A stretch of 64,000 bases of DNA from Nansenia antarctica. Taxonomy: Eukaryota > Chordata > Actinopteri > Argentiniformes > Microstomatidae. Positions within the stretch are counted from its first letter, which is position 1; each line of letters starts with the position of its first letter. The position numbers were made by a program, and so were the translations under genes. The DNA lies in the NCBI GenBank assembly GCA_963989245.1, contig OZ022352.1:22582006-22646005 (forward strand), written 5' to 3'. Of the stretch, positions 23,970 through 35,045 are shown piece after piece. The notes beneath the pieces are model-generated. The model did not search any database. It was not told the origin of the DNA and was given only the letters and a program-made list of their open reading frames with translations.

Positions 23970-25257
23970 ATGAAAGTGATACATAAAAGAAAACTATTCA
24001 TCCTCGCTGTCTGTGCGTATGTTGCGTTCTCTCTGTACGCTGCGTACAATGTGTTCTTTAACACCAGGGTGATCACCCGCGTGCACAGAGTAGTGAAGAA
24101 GATCTCAGCTGCAACACCGGGTAAGGCTGGACATCTCTCTGCATTGCTTTATGGATAATCAAGACTGTGTGTCTATGTGAAGTCTACAGTGAAGTCTACT
24201 GCCAGAAGCTACACTTATTCCATGGTCGAGATTGTATGAATGAATGAATGAATGAATGAATGGTCTTTATTGTCATTAATACAGTACAGGTACCATACAA
24301 CGACATTTAGGAGGGGGGGCTCCCCTGGTGCTAGGAAAGAAAACTAAAAACAAGAAGGGAAAAGAGCTGGTTTACATAAATAAAGGCTATGTACACTATC
24401 CACTATACTATACTATACAAATAAAACACTGTGCTGTACTCTATGCTATGCTATACATATCCTAACATTTCCTATCTCTGAACCTTATGTACCCGAGGGT
24501 TGTCATATTGCACATAGTATTATTGCACATTCATTTAAAGTCTACTTAAAGTCTATTTGAAGTCTACAGTGAAGTCTACTGTCAGCAGCTACAATTATTC
24601 CATGGTATGGTGTTTAGGTCATGCATCTAGACAGTTATATTTGCAGCTCCTGTCAAAGGTCCTGTCCAAGCCGGATTCATTGGAGAAGAGCTGTGGAACC
24701 CGTGGGAGGATGAGCGGTCCCAGTCCCTCTCTGCTCTGCACAAGCGCAGGGAGGCGTTCAGACAATACCAGGAGCACGTTGACAAGAACAGACCGAAAAG
24801 ATACAAAGTTCAAATCTGGGGGAAAGCTGCAATAGGTATTAGCCATATTCTAATGTGTTCATTAGGTGGGTTGACATGATGAACAGGCCTGAGGATGAGT
24901 TACTGTAAAGATAAGCCTATCAATGTAACTGCTGTATTTATCTGAAGATTTGGAAACAATACTTAACAATTGAACGATTTGGACCACAATTGAAGAAAGT
25001 ACAGTAGCTACCTCATTTTCCTCTCCTTAGGACTTTACCTTTGGGAACATATTATAGAAGGGCCTCTCAACCCCACCGACAGAACAGCCCAGTGGAGGGA
25101 GGGGGAGATACAGGCAGGAAAGATTGATTTCAGGTAAGGCAATAAAATATGAAGTATGAATAATTTTAAAATAAATTATTAATAAATAAAAACATATTAT
25201 TAAAAAGTTGCATTATCAACTTGTCTCAGTTACTTAGACACCCCCCCCCCCCTTCTC

Positions 25258-25328
<71 letters not shown>

Positions 25329-26570
25329 AGTTTCTACACAGGACCAGGAGTGGTCCAAGGTCATATTCCTCTGGACACAGACAGTGTGGTTCTGGTGCTG
25401 AATGGGCGTGAGCAGCAGAAGATCGCTTACGCCACCCGATGGCTGCAGCACGTCCAGACCCTGATCCAGGCCCACACTGTGTCCCATGTGGCAGTGGTGC
25501 TGCTGGGCAGCGAGCGCTGCACCAACGACTGGATTAGCCCCTACCTCAGGAGGCATGGGGGCTTCGTGGACCTGCTCTTCCTGGTGTACGACAGCCCCTG
25601 GGTCAATGACAAGGACGTATTTCAGTGGCCCCTTGGAGTCGCCACGTATGTTCCTCTTTTCTGTCTTCTGATTTTTGTTCATTCTCAGAGTTCAACTGTA
25701 TAGCTCCCCTTACCACAATTAGCAATGTCACAATTTCAGCACTTTGTTTACATTTCAGTACTGGTTACATGATAATCCAATAAAACTACTGAGATACAGC
25801 ACATACAATCAGGGAAGAACATTGTTTGAAGGTGCATGTGTATGTGTCTCTCTGTACAGATACAGACAGTTCCCTGTGGTCTTGCCAAACACACAGATGG
25901 TGAGCTCTACCAGACCCTACCTCTGTAATTTCCTGGGAACCGTCTACAATAACTCCTCCAGGGAAACCCTAATGGGGATCCTGAAACAAGCAGGCCTGGA
26001 CAAACTGTGCATCACTACTGCCAGAGAGAAGTACGTAAACTGTTCTATCAAATCCTTTGTGACTATCGCTGCTATTCGCACAGAACACAGTGATACAACA
26101 CTTGAATCGTGTCACGACAACGGAAGCACTGTTTCAAGAAGTAACCCTATACCCACTTCCTCCTCAGGTGGCTCCCCCAGGAGACGGTGGACAGTCTGAG
26201 ACGGTACCAGACAGCTCTGGCCCAGAGTGAGCTGACCCTCTGCCCGGTGGGAATCAACACAGAGTGCTACCGGATCTACGAGGCCTGCGCGTACGGCTCT
26301 GTACCCGTGGTAGAGGACGTACTGACCCCGGGGGCCTGCGCGGCCGGACGCAGCTCCCCACTACGCGTCCTCAAAGCCGCGGGAGCACCCTTTATCTTCC
26401 TCAAGGACTGGAAAGAGCTGCCCAGCCTCCTGGAGAAGGAGAGGGGGATGAGTCAGGGGGAGAGGACGGAGAGAAGGAGGAGACTGCTGGAGTGGTACAG
26501 CGGCTTCCGTCTGCAGATGAAGGACAGGTTCACAGAGGTCTTAGAGGAGACCTTCTTTAAAAACAGCTGA
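23970..26570 (+). CDS. rxylt1: RXYLT1 (TMEM5), ribitol-5-phosphate xylosyltransferase
   Basis: Six exons (23970-24120, 24647-24835, 25031-25133, 25331-25645, 25860-26030, 26168-26570) join in phase to 443 aa, the same length as human. It is a type II Golgi protein: short basic N-terminus and signal anchor at about 9-30, a stem, then the catalytic region. It adds xylose to ribitol-5-phosphate on alpha-dystroglycan during matriglycan synthesis; human mutations cause dystroglycanopathy. Conserved stretches include ELWNPWEDE, QIWGKAAIGLYLWEHI, VVLVLNGREQQKI, DSPWVNDKDVFQWPLGVAT, RPYLCNFLGT, LTLCPVGINTECYRIYEACA (exostosin-like GT47 region) and GAPFIFLKDWKELP. The ATG at 23970 is chosen because it directly precedes the anchor. 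Exon 4's polypyrimidine tract is a long CT microsatellite. Confidence 0.97.
24227..24558 (-). mobile_element. LINE-type 3' end with (ATTC)n tail, antisense
   Basis: On the plus strand it starts with a (GAAT)n run (24236-24261), then ggtctttattgtcatt and a gctcccctggtgctaggaaa motif. The same order, inverted, occurs near 55.05-55.19 kb. On the minus strand it ends gacaataaagacc followed by the tetranucleotide tail, as in a non-LTR retroposon. It is bounded by 48-bp near-identical direct repeats (24179-24226 and 24559-24606). It lies in RXYLT1 intron 1. Confidence 0.65.
25241..25329. repeat. Poly(C) and (CT)n tract adjoining an RXYLT1 splice acceptor
   Basis: A run of 12 C (25241-25252) is followed by (CT)n up to the ctctag acceptor of RXYLT1 exon 4 (exon starts 25331). 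The microsatellite is the polypyrimidine tract of that intron. Confidence 0.95.
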
Positions 26571-27217
26571 GTCTCAAAATGGCAAAATGGCCCCCCCAAA
26601 AAAGGATGAGATACACTGGAGGGGGTTGGGGGGAGAATATGCACATTTACACTAAGGTCCTGTGGGTTTTCATTACGATTTAGCATTTTGTTCATGTTCA
26701 ATACTTTATTTAATTGCAGTAACTATATTTATCAAAACTAACACAAGTCGGCAAAGTGTCTACAATCTGCTCTCTTATTCAAGATATTGTGTGTCTTGAA
26801 ATGTCGTTGCGCTCATGGTTTTCTAGAAGACAATTTGCAAGATGTGCATGTCTGTGTTGTCTTAAAAATAACAGATTTTAGATGTTAATGTCTCAAATGC
26901 AACAATGTGAGGGGCCTTAGAGAAGACAGGGTCAATAGTCACCTTCTTGTTTTTATAAAGACTCAATCTGCATGGGTTGGAACATTTCGAGTGAAAAGAC
27001 TGGATTTCCTCTTCATGTCACACCATCCTCCATGTTTACCCACTGTAAAGCTGTCCTTCAACTGGTTATGTGTTGTTATTGTAACAGCAGTATGTCTGTA
27101 TCTCCAAATTACAGTGTTGGCTACCATCATCTCCCCCACAGTGTTTTGGTTCTGTCCATAGCTTGAGAAATAGATTAAACTGTCACTGTCAAACCGTTGT
27201 AGGATGTCTGTCTTGTC

Positions 27218-27223
27218 ATTAAA
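27218..27223 (+). terminator. Possible RXYLT1 poly(A) signal
   Basis: ATTAAA about 650 bp past the RXYLT1 stop; no canonical AATAAA was noticed nearer. Sequence 26571-27217 is read as 3'UTR. Confidence 0.35.
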
Positions 27224-27239
27224 ACATTTTCTATTTAAA

Positions 27240-27897
27240 TTGTTGTCGCTATTATTTTTTGCTATATCTCTAGAATTTCCAGCAGGTGGTGCAATGAAAC
27301 CACAGTAAATTCCATAATGCACTGGAACGTTCCCATCATACTTATTCAATAATGATATGATTGAACATAAATATGATACCTACGGACATTCACAAGATGT
27401 GAGCTCTGCTGACATGACCCTCTTCATCTGGGACTTGGTTTAGGGTGAAATCAATATGATTACGGTATTACAGTATGTGGCTTAAAAGGGTCAAATATGA
27501 TCATGTTTTGAATACATTTGTTGTTAGTTCCAAGGATCCGTAAAAAGCTGGCAATAGTGGATAACCGACTAACTTAATATAAACATAAGGATTATTGAAA
27601 ATAATTTCAATTTCATACTTTTACATTATAAAGTCATTCGAATTATGAGCAATACCACCGGGGCTATTTAATCAGTGGAAATAACTTATGACGGTTTTGG
27701 GAAGAAAATAGTTGTTACTTTCTTTGTATCCCAATGTCAATAATGCAAAAAGTTTGATACAATGTAACGGTCGTGTAACACGCCTTGTAATAACACATTC
27801 GGACGCATGTGGATCACGACTCTCACACCCTATCAGTGATCTGATCACACCCTAAATTCTGGGAAAAGTCCAGCAGAGGGGTGTAGACTATAGTGAG
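27240..27897. other. Intergenic between RXYLT1 and SRGAP1
   Basis: A/T-rich sequence with no gene or clear mobile element recognised. It ends at the 26-bp minisatellite. Confidence 0.5.
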
Positions 27898-28209
27898 TTT
27901 AGAATGATAAGGTTCTATCTCAGTTTAGAATGATAAGGTTCTATCTCCGTTTAGAATGAGAAGGTTCTATCTCCGTTTAGAATGATAAGGTTCTATCTCC
28001 GTTTAGAATGATAAGGTTCTATCTCCGTTTAGAATGATAAGGTTCTATCTCCGTTTAGAATGATAAGGTTCTATCTCCGTTTAGAATGATATGGTTCTAT
28101 CTCCGTTTAGAATGATAAGGTTCTATCTCCGTTTAGAATGATAAGGTTCTATCTCCGTTTAGAATGATAAGGTTCTATCTCCGTTTAGAATGATAAGGTT
28201 CTATCTCCG
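27898..28209. repeat. 26-bp minisatellite, 12 copies
   Basis: Exactly twelve 26-bp units starting tttagaatgataaggttcta, with only scattered single-base variants in a few units. An inverted single unit lies downstream at about 28404-28427, separated by about 195 bp. Confidence 0.97.
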
Positions 28210-28437
28210 TTTAGGGTAGTTCAGAGATATTGATCGTCAACGTTTTTACATTCCATTATGTTTTGTGAGAATCTGGAACCTTTGTATTTTATGAATTACT
28301 AACTCAGAAATGTCAACATTTAAAAAAAATAACACCACACAGGCATTAATAAACACCGAATGGATCAGATTATGTAAAAAAAACTCAATTTTGACAAAAA
28401 ATTGAGATAGAACCTTATAATTCTAACGTCCCCTAAT
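27898..28437. mobile_element. Possible MITE with one tandemly amplified inverted terminus
   Basis: The minisatellite unit (ttagaatgataaggttct) recurs once in inverted orientation (agaaccttataattctaa, near 28409-28426). One reading is a non-autonomous DNA transposon whose left terminal repeat has expanded to twelve copies. No clean target-site duplication was found, so the ends are uncertain. Confidence 0.4.
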
Positions 28438-28489
28438 ATAAAACATAATCGGCACTACTAGTTCGAGGAGAAATAGCATGTCAATCCAT

Positions 28490-29201
28490 GCCTTGTTTCC
28501 GTTTCTATGTGGTCCCTCCTCGGAGCCCTCCCATTTCCAGTGACTCTCCCTCGGCAGCTGTACTGCAGATCGCCCTGCCTGTGCCTGGGAAACAACGAGG
28601 CGAATGGGACGTGTGTTTGGGACCGGCGGGGGAACTAGAGAACTGAAGGAAGTCTAGGAGGGACACAAGTCCACATACTTCTGGCCGTGCATCGGTAGCC
28701 CTGCTCGGCGTGCAATTAAACCCGCGCGCTCCGGCGTGTACCGATCACCGAGGATTCGATATACTCGCTGCGTGGATCTGGTTATCATAGAAGGTTATGA
28801 TTGCGTGAGACTTGGCAGCCCTGAAGGTTATGCTGTTGCGCCCATTCCACATCCCCGCTCTCTCTCATACCAGTGATTTCATTGATTGATATCAGGATTT
28901 CGCGTTGGCCTTGTTGTATTTTCCAGAAACGATCATCGTGTTGGAAGGAGGAACAATGGAGTCAACGTTTTCTTGAACAGTTTGAGACGGGAAGAGGGGG
29001 TATAGTTTACTGTAACTGTGCAAGTTTTGGTCGTCTAGTTTAATTGCATTAAGTTGTGCATGCTATAATTGTCTAGAAAGAACACTGTGAGATCTGTGAG
29101 ATGCGTCGGATCGTACCCGCGTGAAGCAGGACAGAGAAAGCCCGTTTCTTTTCTGACAAATAGTTTCCAACTGTCCCAACCGATTCGATTTTGATTCGAA
29201 A
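28490..29201 (+). promoter_or_regulatory. SRGAP1 promoter and 5' leader
   Basis: CpG-rich stretch (notably 28540-28780, for example cgcgcgctccggcg) leading into the SRGAP1 start codon. The transcription start cannot be fixed. The leader side contains several upstream ATGs with short frames: MIA-stop near 28797, a 19-codon frame near 28830 and a 6-codon frame near 28955. These could restrain translation if transcribed. Confidence 0.5.
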
Positions 29202-29268
29202 ATGTCTAACACACCGAAGTTCAAAAAGGATAAAGAGATAATTGTTGAGTACGAGAGCCAAGTTAAAG
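29202..29268 (+). CDS. srgap1: SRGAP1 exon 1 (first coding exon)
   Basis: ATG in a good context (A at -3) opens MSNTPKFKKDKEIIVEYESQ, closely matching the N-terminus of SRGAP family proteins and best fitting SRGAP1. The exon ends after one base of a Glu codon at a gtaagt donor (29269). SRGAP1 is a cytoplasmic Rho-family GAP (mainly Cdc42/RhoA) with F-BAR, RhoGAP and SH3 domains that binds Robo receptors in Slit-guided cell and axon migration. Only the start of the F-BAR domain is in this window; the rest lies beyond the right end. The neighbour RXYLT1 is also next to SRGAP1 in human 12q14, which supports the paralogue call over SRGAP2 or SRGAP3. Confidence 0.93.
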
Positions 29269-31439
29269 GTAAGTTTTAAAGACCATGTGTTGCATGAACA
29301 TTTTGCTTGCATTTCCTTTTCCACTTTGATTGCATGTCAAATAAGAACAGAACGATTTTGCAATTGTGAGCTTCTCGCAAATATGATTTGATCAAACTGC
29401 TGTGTAGCCTGAGTGCTTGAGTCAGCTTGAGTGTCCAATATCATTTTACGTCTAAATATTTGAAGTAGTGAAATCTAGATTGGATATGACTCATATGGCT
29501 CCACTCCTAGAGTTTGCAACTTTTTTACTGATTATTGTTTGGCAGGAGAATCTATGCAATGCAACATAATCATTTACATGAGTCATCTAGTGTTGTTTTC
29601 TATTTCCTATCTTGAACCAAAATGTTCCATCCTTTATTTTACTGTCAAGTGTGGCTGACCTTCTTCATGTATGATTGTTTGTTCCAAACACACCATTGTT
29701 CCCACAGGCTGGTAAAGGAAACCCAGTACCAGGGATCTCGTTACAGACCCACTCCTTCTCAAACAGCAGGCACTGATTTAGCTCCACGTTGGCATTGGAG
29801 TGTTGTCAAATAACAGAGCTGTACTCCAATGAAATGAAATAAAACAGGAGCAATGTAAAAACATGATTGAAAGATTCTATAGAATATTTTGATGCTTTCA
29901 AAACTTACGCCCAGTCGGAGTTTCCTGCAAACAGAGCAGTTATTTTATTTTATTATTTTTTTCCCAGACAAATGAGCACAGGAAAGAGGCAGTTTGCTGC
30001 TCTGTGGTAACCATGGGGATCTGGCCCCCAGCCTAGGAACTGAGTTCTCTAGAGCTGTGAGCAGAGCTGAAATACCACCTATTCATGTCTCCATAGCAAA
30101 CCTTCAATCCTGAGAGAGAGGGGAAGGGGAATCGGGGTGGGGTTTGGGAAGCAATGCTGCTTGAGGAATTACGAGATTGTGTACGCTCCAGAGGAGAGAA
30201 GCTCTCATTTGCCAGGAATGTGCAGCCCCTTCCTTCGGCCTGTGATGACTAAGGTCTTTCAGCCTGTAATAGAAGGGTGATGCACAGTCAGAAGGGACAC
30301 TGTGGGTGCTATGTGCCTCCTGTTTTGTCATGCAAAGCAGAGCGATCCAAATGGGGTAATAATAACAAACGGATACATACTGTGAACAACTGCAGCATTC
30401 CTTTTGGGAAACAAAGGTCCGAGTATAGCTCATGAACAACAATGTTCTCATGATCTCTGTGGTCACACATAAAAGTTGTCCCCAGAAACTTTATAGTAAC
30501 TGTAATTACTCTAGAAACACCATTGTGTTCTCATGCTGTTCTAACTGTTAACAACAACTGTTGAATAGTAATGGAGTTAAGCTGTTTGTGTTTCTACGCA
30601 AGTGGAATAAGGACTGTCCCATACTAGTCCATTTGTGTCAAACAGCTCCACTCCATACCATGCCATTACCCATTGATAACGGTGACACATTTGTCTGGAT
30701 ACCCACATGATTTGGGTTGGGGGGGGGGGAGGGTTACATATTTCATCCTATTATTTGCCTAGACCTTGCTGTCCTCTTTGCATTGCAAATGTCTAACTTC
30801 TAAATATTCCATTTGAAAGCTGTTCCAGACTGTTTTTTACCTTAGATTTTGCTGTAACTCAGAGCCATCCCTATTTGTCATTAATACTGTTAGGATGCAT
30901 ACACCAACAGTAATGACTGATGAGTGTAATATAGTGTTTTTCAGTGTAGTTTTCATAATGTTGATGCATGTGATGCCTCTTTTGTGCTATTACTACTAGA
31001 CGCCTTACTCTGTGTGGTACGAGTGTGAAAAAGGTGAAACAGTGGCTATGCTCAGAATCCTGTTTCTTATCTAATATGTACTGGGAGATTTGCCATCAGA
31101 CTGTACTCCCAACCTCTTCATTTGTATACAAATTCCTTGGCTGTTTCATTCACCATAATCCTGACCCGTAAGAGGAATGGTGTTGTGTCAGCAAAAGCTG
31201 TCATGATATCTCATTTCCGGGTATTTTTTTTTTCTTTTTCTTTCTTTTTCTTTTTCTTTTTTTTTTCTTTACAGAATTACGGTCATTTTAGCATAGGAAT
31301 GTATTGCCGTCTTCACCAGGCTTACATTTGTTACAAATGCGTTTCATTTTCTCAGGCTTTTTTCTAGGTGTGAAATGCTTACAAAATAACACAACATTCT
31401 CCTTTTAAAGGTAACAAACAACAAGATTATGAAATACTT

Positions 31440-31664
31440 TTGGGTCCTGCTCTTTTAGCACGTTTGAAAAGGAGTTTAGATGTAGAAGTTGATATCGAGG
31501 CCCCGTCTCTAAAGCCAGAGGCACGTCTTGTACAGACATTGATTACTCAAGACGTTAGAACAACAAGCAAACCCAGAGGACGACAGAGGAGAATGTTTGA
31601 TCTTCTTGTTCAGTCTCTCGGTTGGAAGAACTGGACTGTTTTTGACAGTATTCTACACAAATAA
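31440..31664 (+). other. Unrecognised intronic open frame, 74 codons
   Basis: Open frame with non-repetitive amino-acid content (LARLKRSLDVEVDIEAPSL near its start), open for a few codons upstream of its ATG as well. No family is recognised. It lies in SRGAP1 intron 1 and lacks promoter or splice context beyond a polypyrimidine tract about 165 bp upstream. It may be chance or a fragment of an old insertion. Confidence 0.15.
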
Positions 31665-33135
31665 CTGTGAACTTTGGCCACTTTCTGTTTATCTGAGAGG
31701 ACCCTGTCAGCCCATAGCTATGTCCCATGATGATACTGAACAGGTACTCTCCACTACGCCATCAACCAACCTTATTCTACTGGCAGCTATGTATGTATGA
31801 CACTCTCTCCAGTGACTCTTAACTGTTTCTTTTTCTTCTGTACTCTTGACTAAGAGCTGCAAGGAGAGTAGCAAAGTGTGATTATTATTATTCAAGTCAA
31901 TAGTTGTAAAGTATTTTAGCCCTGTGTCTTCTCTGTAGCTCCTTAGCTGTCTGGCATAGTGTCCCTTGGATGGATGACAGTGTCTTCAGTCAGAGCTCTA
32001 ATCCGTCATTCAACTGACATTTATTTCTTAAGTATCTTCCAGGAGAAGAATTTTATTCCCTCTAAATGGAATTAAAGTAGATGTCGTTTTGCTTATTTAA
32101 GGTTTGAGGAAATTGTTTAAATTATATTGAAGGAAAGTCTGCCACTTACAGAACATTTGGTTTTTAAATGTGTTCACACGTTTCATGGTCAGAGCATGTC
32201 TTCTAGTATTTTGTGTTTTAATAGATTAATTTAATAGATCTTAGCCAGTTGAGGGTTGTGGGTGAGATGGCGTCTCATCTGTCATTCTGTCCCTTTGAAC
32301 GGAGGACAGCACTCCCCTGTTTTCTCTTGGCCTCAGTGTTAGTTTGATGTCTGGCTGTGTGGCATGTTGTCGTCTGTGGCCTGGGGTCGTGACTCTGTCG
32401 GCCTGTCCCCATGAGCTGCTGACAGGGGTCCTGTCTCCCTCATAAAGTGTGCCCCCTGTGATCTGCCCTGCTGCCTTTGAAATAAGTGTCTTGCCCCTCT
32501 GCATTTGCAATGAGAGTGACTGGCTGGCCAGATCTGATGTAGAGAGATGGAGTATAGCGCACGCATCGCATATGGTCAATGTTGATGTAGTTATCTTTTA
32601 ATGGATTGGATTTGTATTGTAGCTCACGTTTATGTTTATGTTTTGTTTGCTTTAGCAGAAATACTGGCAGTTGAGCACAGGATTTTAAAGAAAATAAATG
32701 ATGTCTTTATCAATGATTGCTCACCACGTAGATGTATTTGAACTCATGGATAGTTTGTATAGGTTGTTGTTTGGTGTTATCTGTCATGTGATTGCAAAAG
32801 TGTGTGGATCCAGGGAGCATGCCCAAGCGTTACGTGTTTCGCAGCTGTACCTGTGGCTCATCTTGCTGACTCCACCATTTTGGATTACAAAAACATCGGG
32901 AACGCTTTACAGTACATTACCAAATAGTCCCTTGGAGGGAAGACGCATAAACAAGAGCAGCTCACAGAGAGCTCTCTTGGGAATGTTTAACATATGGTGT
33001 TTGTTGCTGCTGTTGTCTCTGCTATATTTATGCTGTTCCTAGTAGTTTCTTATGGTGAAGAATATCCTGTTTTTCATTCCTGTTTTACAGTTCATCCAGT
33101 TGGCAAAAAAGCGAGAAAAAAAACAACTTTTTAGA

Positions 33136-33456
33136 ATGGCTAACCTGGATATCGCTTCATCGTTGCCAGCTTTTTCCTATGTTATAAACCCAACTGTCCT
33201 TCTTTACAGAGCTTCTGATGATGCCTACGAGTATCAAAACACAACTCATGTACAGTACCGGCCTTCCTATGATCAGTCGGCTTTATGGAGGTGCCTCGGA
33301 GCATGTAATACCAGCAGTTTTATTGGCAATATAGCCAGTCTAACTGTGCCCGTGAGTCAGACTAATATCAGAGGGGATTTTATGGGAAGGCATCTGTTTC
33401 TCAGTTACTCCATTCTTCCAACAGACCCAAAAAGGTACCATAATGTGCAAGGTTAG
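33136..33456 (+). other. Unrecognised intronic open frame, about 106 codons from ATG
   Basis: Open frame with mixed composition and no low-complexity bias (contains SYVINPTVLLYRASDDAYEY), also open upstream to about 33052. No family is recognised. Length alone is not significant in a 64-kb A/T-rich vertebrate window. Confidence 0.15.
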
Positions 33457-34998
33457 GAGACACATTCAGAGTCTGTGATCTGTGTGATTGCGTTCCAGTT
33501 GGGGGAGTGAGATTGAACAACTAGAGATGAGCAGATTTATTGTGTAGCTAGTCTAGTACCCAAGGCTTGTGTATTTGTACTTGCGCTCTTTATAGTATGA
33601 AAGAAGCTGACGTGACCTCTTTGATTTGGACAGATACCTAGGAAAGAGTTAAAAAGGTTGGCTAGTATATAATGGTAATATGATCAATTGGCTCAAAGAT
33701 ATTTATGTTGTAGAGGGTTTACTCAAAAGGCTTTTTTCAGAATTTGTTGACCGTAGTCTATGGGCCAGGAGAAACTATGGTTCAGAGGTTAGCCTGACTA
33801 ATAATAGCCACTACTAACTTCAGCACTTTACAACATTAACCACTGTTTACAAAACAACAGTGTGAGTGATGGGGGGCTCAAAAGGAAGTTCAACATTTGT
33901 GGCCTCAAAGAAACTTCCTATCAAGTCAGAGAATTAATTTGAAGTGACACAAATAATGTTGAGCCCCCATCACTCCCATTGTTTGTTTTTTTGCTAGCGG
34001 TGGCTACATTTAGCTGAAGTTAGTAGTGGCTGAAGCTAAACTCTGAAGCATAGATTACAGATTTCTGCTGGCGCGTAGACTACTTTCGAGGGAAGGAACC
34101 ATCTAACATTAAGTAGAACAATGCTGAACCAACCCTTTAAGTTGCTTCTATACCTGAAATAATAATAATAATGTCTGTTATTATTACAATCTTGTTCTTG
34201 TCATTAGGCTAATACCAACATTACAGTACAGGTACAACAACTCGTTGTAGTTGTTAGTGTAGGAGCCAGAGCTCCTATAACAGTTAGTGTTACCGAGATG
34301 TCATTCTCTCTCAACACCCCATGCTTTAGTGTCACCCTTCCCTACTCTGTTTGCGAATGTCTTAAATGGTGGGGTCAGGGTGTCGGATGAGCTGCCGCCA
34401 GCTGTCAGTGTTTTCACCTGAGTGTCTCATCTCATTAACAGAGTGTAGGCTGGGTCACATGGCTCAGGGCGGGTCCCTGTGTGTAATCATCCAGGGATGT
34501 GTTAATGAACATGGCCACACCACAGGTCCCCATGGCCCCTCACGCAGGAGTGAATGGTAACACGTCGTTAACAATGTTCTCGAATCGTGACGATTCAATG
34601 CAAATTGGCTAAGCTTTCAGTCAGTCCATCCAGCCCATCCATTCTTAAAATACGAGGTGATTCAAAAGAACGTTGTTGCTTAGGTTCTCTTGGCCTTCGC
34701 TAGTATTGCAGTGCAGCAGACACAACCCGGTGAACTTCCAGACTTTTCCGGAAGTCCCTTTGCTCTCATAGTGACAATGCCCTGCATACAGTGCTCAGTT
34801 CTCTCAACCCTTTAAGCCCTTCAGTGTGTTCAGTTCACCAACTGTTCAGGAGTGTTGCTAAAACTGGCCTTGAAAGAAGGTAATGGAATTCTCACACCTC
34901 CCGCAGCACAATCTCTTTTAAAAACCGCCACACACCCACCCGCACACCTACCATCTGTTTTAGCCGCCCCTTCCGCCTTTCTGTGGAGAGTTTTGTCG

Positions 34999-35004
34999 CC
35001 CTGC

Positions 35005-35042
<38 letters not shown>
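34999..35042. repeat. (GT)n microsatellite
   Basis: GT run within SRGAP1 intron 1. Confidence 0.95.

Positions 35043-35045
<3 letters not shown>

Larger units (their letters stand above)
29269..34990 (+). other. SRGAP1 intron 1, proximal part
   Basis: Mostly unique, moderately A/T-rich sequence. It contains a G11 run (30719-30729), a long polypyrimidine stretch ending in a perfect acceptor-like tttacag (about 31220-31274), and two unrecognised protein-like open frames (31440-31664 and 33136-33456). Confidence 0.6.

Noticed and set aside
26264..26560. Alternative frame over the last RXYLT1 exon
   Set aside because: Shadow of the real, conserved RXYLT1 frame.
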